From contig JAHEWK010000003.1 of the NCBI GenBank assembly GCA_020740775.1, positions 2,728,001 to 2,792,000 on the forward strand: a stretch of 64,000 bases of DNA, given 5' to 3'. Each line of letters starts with the position of its first letter. Position 1 is the first letter of the stretch. Shown here piece by piece: positions 56,228 through 64,000 of the stretch. The DNA comes from Ilyonectria destructans. Taxonomy: Eukaryota; Ascomycota; Sordariomycetes; Hypocreales; Nectriaceae. A program made the position numbers and the translations under genes. Under the pieces are notes generated by a model, which had not been told where the DNA came from, did not search any database, and was given only the letters and a program-made list of their open reading frames with translations.

Positions 56228-58514
56228 CTATCTCTTGCGAACACCGAGACGAGGCAGCTTTATCGGCAGGGTCAAGAACACCGAGACGATGGCAAACACG
56301 ACACAAGTGAGAAACGTCAAACGAAGCGCGGACTCATAGCTCAGGACAACCTGCTCTTGGTAATGGGGCTCCAGGTTGATGATCTCCTCGACGGAGCTGC
56401 GCACGAGGCGGATGACTTCGTCACGCTGGTCGCCCTGGACGAACTTGTTCAAGTAGTGCAGCAAGGCATTCTGCAGGACAAGGCTACTGCTGGCGATGCC
56501 GAGGACCTGGCCCAGACTACGCCACAGCATGAGGGTGCTGGTGACGACGGCCTGCTCGCTCTGCGGGGACGCGGCGAGGATGGCCAAGAAGGTGCCCGGG
56601 AACTGGAAGCCTTGGCCGATGGACGAGGGGAGCAGGATGAACAGGTAGGCTTGCTTCGGGAGGTCACGGCGGAGACAGGAGAGGGTGATGGTGCCGAAGA
56701 AGAGGAAGATGGAGCCGGTCAGGACGGGCCACTTGAGGCGGCGCGTGTAAGTCACTGCAAACCCAACCAACGTGCCCGTCATGGAGCCGGCGACGGTGGG
56801 GATAACGAGCCGGAGGCCAGACGAGGTGGCGGAGGTAAGGAGGACGGCCTGGAAGTACAGCGGGCTATTGGTGGTTAGCCGCCGCGGAACGACGAAGAAA
56901 CTCGGCGCATTGACAGATTTGCTCACATGTTGAAAAGAATCGAATTGCCCACCACGGACGCGATGAAGTTGCTGAAGATGAGGTTGGCGCGGGGACTGTG
57001 GCGGATCAGATGCAGCGGCATGATGGGCTTGTGCACCCACGACTCAACCCAGATGAAGAGCGGAAACACGACGGCAAAGATGACGAGCGAGGCAATGACG
57101 AACGGATGCGACCCTGGAGAGCGTCAGTTGCTAAAGGTCAAAGGATGACGGCTCGTGGTTGTGGTGACTTACATGGCAAGACGTTGCCTCCGAAGTTCTA
57201 CACGACATGGTTAGCACGGACGTGCGACTTATACAATCTACTCTTCGCAACTGGACTCACCAAACCCAGGATCCCAAACGTGATGGCCGTCGTCAGCAAC
57301 AACGAGCCCTTTGCGTCAAACTCCCTGAGCGCCTGCCACACGCTCTTGCGCTCGCCCTGTATGCCCAAGTCGTCCGGGATGGCCACGGTGGAAATGGCCA
57401 TGCACAGCAGCAGTGGCGGCACCTGGACGCCAAACTCCCAGCGCCAGCCAAAGTAGTCGGCCATGGCGCCTCCCGTGGCGGCACCGAGCGCCGAGGCGAC
57501 GCCATAGTTCGCGTTCATGATGGATTGGTACGTGCCACGGTCCCTAGATAGCCGCCCGTGTTAGCCAAGCCAGTTCGCTGCGTGTCTCACTTACCGTTGT
57601 CTCACCCCAGAAGAGTGGGTGGCGTGCAGCGGCCGCAGGCATGGCGCAACAGAGGCAAGGGTGAGTTGGGGAGGGGGGGAGCAGGTGACTCACTCAATCG
57701 GGACGAGATCGCTGATGATGATGCTACCCAGAGTTATGACACCGCCGGCGCCGATACCGCACGCGGCCCGGGCGAGGATGAAGCTCTTGATGCTGCCGGC
57801 CAGCGCGCACCAGGTCGTGGCGAGCGCGAAGACGCCCAGGGAGCCGACGAAGAGCGGCTTGCGGCCGATGGCGTCGGACAGGCGGCCCAGCAGCGGCTGG
57901 AATGCCGACGAGGTGAGCAGGAAGGCCGTGGACAGCCACGAGGCCGAGTTGGAGGCGTGGAAGTAGGACGTGATGACGGGGTGCGACGACGCCATGATGG
58001 TGCCGTCGAAGGCGGAGATGAAGTACAACGTGAGGATCTGCGAGAAGATGAACCAGAACCGTGTCACCGAGATGTCGTTGAGGTACGGCGTCATCACCAC
58101 CGTCGCCGCCGACGCCTCTGAGCGCGCCTTGGACGGAGCCCGCGAGCGACGCAGCAGCGGAGATTCCTCATCGGGATCGCAGTCATCGTCGAGCGAGTTC
58201 CCGTCGTCAACGGCCTCTTCGTCATCTCTTCGAGGGTTAGGGTTAAGCACAGACGGCCGCAGCATCGAGTTCTCAAACGACTCGGGCTGCAAAAAGTTGC
58301 CGCCTGTCGTCAGCGACTTTGAAAGAGCCTCGAACTCGGCAACGTCGATTTCAACATCGGAGTCGTCGTCGTTCCCGCGGGCCCTCCGGCGACTCATCGG
58401 GACCGCTACCGGCACCGGACCGGAGAAGTTGCTTGGCGGCGCAAGCGAAGCGCCTGTGCTCGCAGCGGAGTTGCCTGAGCGCCCGGGGCGCCCATCTGTC
58501 GAAGAGGAGATCAT
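56228..58514 (-). CDS. Vba/Fnx1-like vacuolar basic amino-acid transporter (MFS)
   Basis: MFS permease of the 14-helix DHA2/Vba group, probably importing basic amino acids into the vacuole. Five exons: 58514-57694, 57543-57261, 57197-57173, 57113-56927 and 56864-56228, giving 650 residues. The N-terminal 140 residues are cytosolic, acidic and Ser-rich (SDVEIDVAEFEAL, DEESPLLRRSR), fitting a vacuolar sorting tail. Diagnostic motifs are FDGTIMASSHPVITSYF in helix 1, GRLSDAIGRKPLFVGS and GIGAGGVITLGSIIISDLVP. Exon 3 is only 25 nt and encodes NFGGNVLP, completing NVLPWSHPFV across the junction. Intron 1 (150 nt) contains a second GTAAGT at about 57,594, so alternative splicing is possible. Exon 2 joins as VPIEDRGTYQSIM; this junction is the least certain. 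Confidence 0.85.
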
Positions 58515-59064
58515 TTCGACACAACAACCCGGTGCTTACAAGTTCGTGAGGAGGCAGGTTCAAAAGGATAACAAGGTGAGGCTGAGCGGGTTAATAATAG
58601 GCGTGGAACCGGTGGATCCCCCGGGGGGTTGTCGTGATCGCAGACTTTTCGGGGAGCTTGCACTTGCAGTAGTCTTGGCCACCCGCCCCGCAATGAATCC
58701 TGTCGGTGCAAACGTCGGCCGTCTTATATGAGTCTTCACATGTTGTGCAGCGGCCAGGGAGTCAACATAAGCGGTGTGGCCTCACAAACAGTGTCCGGGG
58801 CGTATTAAACAGTGTAAGCGCTCGAGACATATACCTGGCGGGGTACGTCAAGACTGAACACTTGCTTCTATGAATCACTGGCAACCATGCCTCGAGTCCT
58901 AGACTCCAGCAGTCCTAACCCGGCTACCACTGTCTCACAGCCTTCCCAACCACGTCGCCGTAAACCGCCTCAAGTCGCCGTAAACCGCCCCAAAGCGCCG
59001 TATTTGCCGTAACAATTGCCGAAGCGGTCCGACTGCCCATGCGTCCAAGTTCCTCAACATCTAT
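58515..59064. other. Intergenic region
   Basis: Promoter of the Vba-like transporter and 3' region of the hexokinase. A short direct repeat of CGCCGTAAACCGCC occurs near 58,950-58,990. No gene seen. Confidence 0.55.
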
Positions 59065-60788
59065 CTATTTCACGCCGTTTTGGGTTGACAAGGCCGCAGC
59101 CGCCACGAGGATGCCCGCGCCCGTGATACCTCCGTCATGGCAAGGACTCAAATCCACCTCTAACAAACGCTCATTACCAAATCGCTTCTCTAGCAATTGG
59201 TCCAAAAATTGCTGGCAATCCGATAAATAGTCCTGGAAGTGGACGATGCAACCGCCCGTGTAACCAACGCCCAACTTGCAAGCCCGATCCACGACAGGCG
59301 ACCCCTCCGGAGGAACGTCCCCAGCCAGAGTAAGAAGAGCCAGCGTCGCCGCAGCCACGATACCAGCGGCGCGAACCTCGATCGCTTTGGCGATATGGTA
59401 GAGTGCGGCAGCAAGGCCCTCCGTCCAGTTAAAATTTTGCGACCCTGATGACTCCGGAAACTCTGTCTTCAAGCGAGATAGGAGATCTGGCGACTGAAGA
59501 GGCCTAAAGTGACTCAAGAAGGTCGTCGTGAGACCGTGCCTCTGCAGAAGTTTCGCTGGCAACGTTTCTGCGGCAATTCCTAGGTTACTCGTCATGTAGT
59601 CGACCAGCATGATGCGTCCGAGCTCGCCCAGGTATCTCCCGGCAGTCATGTACTCCAGAGGTTGGAAGCCAGGCGACTCGTTTTGTGAGTCCAGCACCTT
59701 GTCCCACCGGCTCATTAAACCCAGTTCCCGTAACGGAGGAGCCGTTCCATTAATGCTCCATTCGGTGTTTATCGTGATCTTGATGTCGTCGATATGTTCC
59801 CCAACACCAACGGGGACCTGCTGGGGGCGTTTGCTAGGATGTAGCTGGCTCAGTTTCAAAGGTATCGTGGCATTGCAGCCAGTGCCGAGAATTAAGCCCA
59901 TGGTGCCTCGCTTGGTTGTGGATTCGTCATACGTGAAGACGAACGACACCAGGGTCGACACCGAATCGTTTGCGATGGCCTCGACTCGAATAGGTGGAAG
60001 GTCGGGTGACTTGGCGCGGTTGTATCCATCCAATAGACGAGCGCCGAGGTCAAGATTGGAGGATATAGCGAAGCCTTTGCCCATTGTCATGAGTGTCGCC
60101 TCTGATAACGAATGTTGTACCATCGGGAAACTGAAGGTCACACCGAGTGGGATTTCCTGGTCGGCCGGAAGACGCAACTCGGTGCATCCGTCCAAGATGA
60201 CCTCAGCAATGCATTTTCCAATCCACAAGAAGAGGCTGTCAGAGTTCTCGTTCTTCAGGTGATCATCAATAGGCCAGGACCTTTCCATACGCCGTCGCAT
60301 GCGTTCGGTAGTCTCTGGGATGTGACCGTTCTCAGCCTTGCCGTCAAGCTGAGAGGCTGCTGGGAGCTTGGGCCGGAGCTCAACGAACCCAACCCTGAGG
60401 TTCGTACCCCCACTGGGAAGTCATTAATACCAAATATAACGTTAAGAGCCAGTATCGATGCAAAGCGATGATGCAGGTGCGCAAGTGACTTACATGTCTA
60501 TGGCTAGGTGGCTGGAAATCGTCATCAGTCATTGGATACCAGAAACAGGGATGTGGCACTCGATCCCGTGAGGTCCACCAGGAGAACGGGAACTCACCAT
60601 CCTTGGCTACCATGATGCGTGGGCCGCAGAATGGACTCGGTGATGGGGGTAGGCAGGAATTGGTTCTGCGACTCGAGAGCGAGCTTTTCAAAAGTCCGCA
60701 GGAACGACTGAGACAGCAGGTGGACTTTGGCGAGGTCGATGTGGAGCGGCTCCAAGAAGTCCTGGATGTCAGATGTTGGGGAAGTCAT
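59065..60788 (-). CDS. Atypical fungal hexokinase-family protein
   Basis: Sugar-kinase fold protein, closest to the regulatory hexokinase-like proteins of filamentous fungi (XprF/HxkD type) rather than the housekeeping enzyme. Three exons: 60788-60598, 60511-60494 and 60412-59065. The middle exon is only 18 nt; with it the phosphate-binding loop reads HLAIDIGGTNLRVGFVEL across two junctions. The product is 518 residues. Also visible are LGVTFSFPMVQHS, MGKGF, ANDSVSTLVSF with the catalytic Asp retained, LGTGCNATIPLKLSQLHPSKRP where canonical enzymes have NACYxE, INTEWSI, and YMTAGRYLGELGR. The C-terminal adenosine site (PCHDGGITGAGILVAA) replaces the usual SEDGSGKGAAL, so nucleotide binding may be altered. 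Activity cannot be judged from sequence. Confidence 0.88.
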
Positions 60789-61482
60789 ATCGAACGGAGT
60801 TTGTGTTGGGATGGTGTTTCAGCTGGAGGAGGAGTGATGTTGGCCGTCTCGGGATGCTAGAGCATTGTCACCGGCAGGGCTGAGGAAGGAGGGCTCTTGT
60901 AGCAAGCGGCAGGTTCCAGCGGGCCGGGGTAGCAGGAGCAGGAGCAGGGGCAGGAGCGATGAGCGATGAGAAATATGCCAGTAATTTGTTGGAACCAGAG
61001 ACGTGGCGGAGTGGTCCGTTTTTGTATCAGGCAACGAGGCGGCCCGTCAGTGATAGTGGGTGCAGTGTATCCTGTGCGAGTTCGAGAGTGAGAAGGGACA
61101 AACGAGCGAAGGGAGGAAAGAGGTTGAGTTGGTGACCAACCAATGATCATGTAGCTACGGTCAGGGCCAATGGCAAGCTGCAACCGGTCCTGGCGTCAAT
61201 CAACGAGGAAGCTGTCCTCAATTCAACGGCAGGTTGGGGGAAATCAACCTAGACTCTGGGGGATTCGATATCAGGAGCTAAGCTGGTCTCGGGCCGGTAT
61301 AAGTATCCATTTCGAAGTCGCCCCAGGTCCAGTAATAATTAATGCTGCAACCGAGTGGAGGAGGAGGCGCAAGCTCACGCCTCTTCAGTCCGTTCGGTCG
61401 GTCAGTCGGGGACTTTTCCACGATGCGCAGCGTGCCAGCAGCGAGTGCCCTGGGGATCCATGGATGTACACACTGATGCACC

Positions 61483-61508
61483 GCTGCACTGCTGCACTGC
61501 TGCACTGA
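61483..61508 (+). repeat. GCTGCACT tandem repeat (3 copies)
   Basis: Three consecutive 8-bp units, in intergenic DNA. Confidence 0.85.
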
Positions 61509-61962
61509 TCAACTGCTGCGCTGGGATACGCGCTCCCCAGCTCCGTCATGCACCGTTGCATTCCATGGATGCGCTACAACCGTTGGTCGCTACAGAGGGG
61601 CGCGGGGATGCCATCCAGCACCAACACCCACCAAATGCTCCCCCGGCCCCTTGAGAAGCCCCGACAGCGACAGGCGGTTATGGGGGACTCGGTGCTGCAC
61701 TCCACCACATAAACCTCTGAGGCACAGCGGTCGGGCCGTCCATCTGTGAGTCTCTATTCGCAGTCGCTGCGGCCCAGGCCCGGTCCTTGCCGCCGCCTCA
61801 CGGGCCGAACAGTCCCCTGGAACTTTGGGGCTTTGAGGCTGCCCGACCCAACTGAAGGGAACGTGCCATTCTCTCCACTGGCCGCCCAGGTCTGCCCCAA
61901 CCAGCTAGGTACCTAGCTAGCCACACACTCCGCGCTTCCATCCATGATCCGTCATCAGCGAA

Positions 61963-61991
61963 TCAGCCATTCAGCCATTCAGCCATCCAGC
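61963..61991 (+). repeat. TCAGCCAT tandem repeat (3-4 copies)
   Basis: Three 8-bp units followed by degenerate copies, in the presumed 5' region of the GILT-like gene. Confidence 0.8.
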
Positions 61992-62235
61992 CAGTCATTC
62001 TACCGTTCTCGCCCCTGGTACTACCGCCGCAACGCCATCCGCAAGAGCCTCCATCTAATCTCGCTGTAATCGTCATCGCTCCCGCTGCAGCATGACTCGG
62101 AACCCAGCCAAAACACTATTCAGTAGTCCACCTCCACCACCGCCCTGTGCTGCGTCGGCCCATCTTCCAGCATCACCCTCACTCCCTGCAACCGCCTCCG
62201 CTACTCACCCACTCGTCATCGCCATCCCCGTCGCC

Positions 62236-63183
62236 ATGGACGAGAAGCGAGCCATGTCCCCTCCGCGAGCTCTCCGTCGCAACCGACCCGTCGCAACTGT
62301 CCTCTTCTGCCTTGTCGTCCTCTACACCTTCTGGCAGTTCCAGCCCTTCGCAACACATCACTTGGACGTCGCCGCCGTTCTCGGCGACCCTCTCGACGAG
62401 ACCATCACCGCCGGCCTCGTTCCCCTCGAAGCGCACATCATCAGCAAATGCCCTGACACCAGAGTACGCGCCAAGCCATCTGCTCTCCCCACCCGCCCTC
62501 GCTGACCTTGTGCGCCTGCAGGATGCTATGCGACAACTGATCTTGCCCGTCATGCAGCGTGTTCATGACCGGGTCAACTTCACACTCTCCTACATCGGCC
62601 GGTACGTACAATCTCAATAACACCGTCACTCTTCAATCGACTGCCCTTTTACAATGCTAACATGCCCCTGCTATCCAGCCCGACCGCCAACGATGGTGTC
62701 GAATGCATGCACGGCCCCGAGGAGTGCATGGGCAACATCATCGAACTTTGCGCCCGCGAGCTCTACCCCGACCCCAAGATCAGCCTCGGTTTCGTCATGT
62801 GCCTGACGCGCGAGTACCAGGAAATCCCCGATCGCTCTCTCATTGAAGATTGCGCCCTTGAGCACGCCATCGACTTCCAGGCCCTGAACGAATGCGCGAC
62901 CAAGGACGATGGTGCATATGGCCTTGGTCTCCTTCGCAGCAGCATCCAGAGAACTACCGAGGTACGTTGCTAAGGCAGTATACGGGAAAGGGTATATTAT
63001 GCAAGCGGTGAAGAATCATGTGTGCTAACCGTACCAATCCAGGCCGGTGTTACCAAGAGTTGCACCATCCGTCTCAACAACGAGATCTACTGTATCCGCG
63101 ATGACGAACAGTGGATCGACTGCCCCAACGGCCCCGGCGTCAACGACCTCATCATCGCTATTGAGAGGCTCCGCCGCGCTTGA
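62236..63183 (+). CDS. GILT-like (lysosomal thiol reductase family) membrane protein
   Basis: Member of the GILT fold family, thioredoxin-like proteins of the secretory or vacuolar lumen. Four exons: 62236-62463, 62522-62601, 62679-62961 and 63043-63183. Donors are GTACGC and two GTACGT. The product is 243 residues. The start at 62236 (GTCGCCATGGAC) gives a short basic leader and a signal anchor (VATVLFCLVVLYTFWQF), so a type II membrane protein. An in-frame ATG at 62092 would add 48 Pro-rich residues. The domain reads LVPLEAHIISKCPDTRDAM, then VNFTLSYIG, CMHGPEECMGNIIELCAREL (the GILT CxHGxxECxxN motif), and paired Cys residues. The redox motif is C-P-D-T, lacking the second Cys of a CXXC. 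The 3' end overlaps the opposite-strand decapping gene by 26 nt. Confidence 0.88.
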
Positions 63184-64000
63184 GCGGCTCGAAGACCTCT
63201 GTCCAAATTTCGCTTGCCTCTCCTAGCGTGTAGCTCATTGAGATGCCGTCCATGCCCGCCTCGTCGCCTCCGGCCATCGCCCCAAGTGTCTCGATGATGC
63301 TCTCTAGTCCCACCGCCTTGCCCGTCGCCTGCGTCCCCCCGGCCTCGAGAGCAACATGTACGATATGGATGTGGAGGTGGTAGTACGTCGGCTGGTAATG
63401 CACGTACAACTTGAGCTGGTCGGGCTCGATGGAAGGGTATGTCTCGACCGTGGCCGCGATGAGCTTGACCTTCATGTGCTCCAGCCAGGGGATGTGCTTC
63501 TTTCGAAGGTCCCGCAGCGACCAGATGTCCCGTCGCTCTACGAGCGCCAGTAAGTGCAAGGCGTCGAGAGTCTTGCGGTCCCAGTTCAGGTCGGGCAGGA
63601 GGAGGAAGCCCTCGTCGCCCGCTTCTCCCAACTTGGTCCTGTATATAACGTCTTCCACTTCCTTCCTGCCCTCGATAATGTTGAATACCCAGTTGAGCCG
63701 CCCCTGCTCCCGCTGGCTGAGCATGTACGGCCGGATCTTGTCCTTGTAGATCTCCGGTGTCTCCGTCACGAACCGCACTCCCTGCTTGCTGTACTTCTTG
63801 ATGTGCTTTTCCGTGCACGGGTAGATGAGATTAATCTTGAGGTCGGCGACGAAGTCGTCGCCTGCCAGCGTGCCCTTCTCCACGCCGCTGCGCGCCATGT
63901 ACCAGTGATAAATGTCATTCGCGCCCAAGTTCTGCAGCCGAGCCAGCGTGGCCGGCACGTCGACGAGGTAGTCGGGTTTAGCGGGGAACGGGGCGCGTTC
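63158..64000 (-). CDS. dcs1: Scavenger mRNA decapping enzyme DcpS/Dcs1 (5'-partial)
   Basis: Hydrolyses the m7GpppN cap fragments left after 3'-to-5' mRNA decay. The frame is open to the window edge, so the N-terminus lies outside; 280 residues are visible, beginning ERAPFPAKPDYLVD. The C-terminal HIT domain is complete: DLNWDRKTLDALHLLALVER, RDIWSLRDLRKKHIPWLEHM, and the histidine triad YYHLHIHIVHV, which carries the catalytic His. The WxxxLxxL-type and NWD motifs are as in Dcs1. The stop (TAG, 63158-63160) falls inside the last exon of the convergent GILT-like gene. No intron is seen in the visible part. Confidence 0.93.
   Translation of the reverse strand, partial: ERAPFPAKPDYLVDVPATLARLQNLGANDIYHWYMARSGVEKGTLAGDDFVADLKINLIYPCTEKHIKKYSKQGVRFVTETPEIYKDKIRPYMLSQREQGRLNWVFNIIEGRKEVEDVIYRTKLGEAGDEGFLLLPDLNWDRKTLDALHLLALVERRDIWSLRDLRKKHIPWLEHMKVKLIAATVETYPSIEPDQLKLYVHYQPTYYHLHIHIVHVALEAGGTQATGKAVGLESIIETLGAMAGGDEAGMDGISMSYTLGEASEIWTEVFEPLKRGGASQ

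Larger units (their letters stand above)
60789..62235. other. Divergent promoter region with short tandem repeats
   Basis: About 1.4 kb between hexokinase (-) and the GILT-like gene (+). Contains GCTGCACT and TCAGCCAT repeats, listed separately. No independent coding region seen. Confidence 0.55.

Overview
The window reads as nuclear DNA of a filamentous ascomycete (Pezizomycotina, most likely a Sordariomycete such as a Hypocreales member). Genes are split by short introns (about 48-250 nt, GT-AG, several with CTAAC or CTGAC-like branch sites). The proteins are typical of moulds (an APSES Xbp1-type regulator, an atypical hexokinase, a DUF6546 relic). One block carries the substitution pattern of repeat-induced point mutation (RIP). 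The genus cannot be fixed from the sequence alone. No tRNA, rRNA or CRISPR array was recognised.

Layout. 0-2.8 kb: no gene. 2.8-6.1 kb (-): Gyp5-like Rab GTPase-activating protein. 6.1-13.9 kb: gene-poor, with a decayed DUF6546/F-box-like gene at 9.5-10.96 kb. 13.9-17.7 kb (+): vacuolar TRP-type channel Yvc1. 18.1-18.4 kb (-): a two-exon 69-residue membrane microprotein. 20.4-23.1 kb (+): an 886-residue protein of unknown function. 23.5-24.5 kb (-): Tap42, with a one-base frameshift. 25.1-30.4 kb (-): DNA topoisomerase II in four exons.

30.8-35.2 kb holds the most striking object: a complete but RIP-inactivated Mutator-like transposon (MULE) of 4,427 bp. It has 102-bp terminal inverted repeats, a perfect 9-bp target duplication, and a transposase still readable in one register but studded with stops. 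Its termini are nested GC-rich palindromes that have escaped the mutation that saturates the interior.

35.25-39.0 kb: no gene. 39.0-40.7 kb (+): Xbp1-like APSES regulator. 41.0-42.2 kb (-): Cns1/TTC4 Hsp90 cochaperone. 43.0-44.7 kb (-): MFS transporter. 44.7-48.9 kb: no gene. 48.9-49.6 kb (-): Fhit/Hnt2-like HIT hydrolase. 50.2-52.1 kb (-): second MFS transporter. 53.6-56.0 kb (+): Cef1/Cdc5 splicing factor. 56.2-58.5 kb (-): Vba/Fnx1-like vacuolar transporter. 59.1-60.8 kb (-): atypical hexokinase with an 18-nt exon. 62.2-63.2 kb (+): GILT-like protein. 63.2-64.0 kb (-): scavenger decapping enzyme, cut by the window edge and overlapping the GILT-like gene tail to tail.

The genes are mostly housekeeping and do not form a biosynthetic cluster. 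Loose themes are vacuole and membrane transport (Yvc1, the Vba-like protein, two further MFS proteins), RNA metabolism (Cef1, Dcs1) and PP2A/Hsp90 regulation (Tap42, Cns1). Exon borders were read by eye from splice signals and reading-frame phase. Family assignments rest on motif recognition, not database searches.
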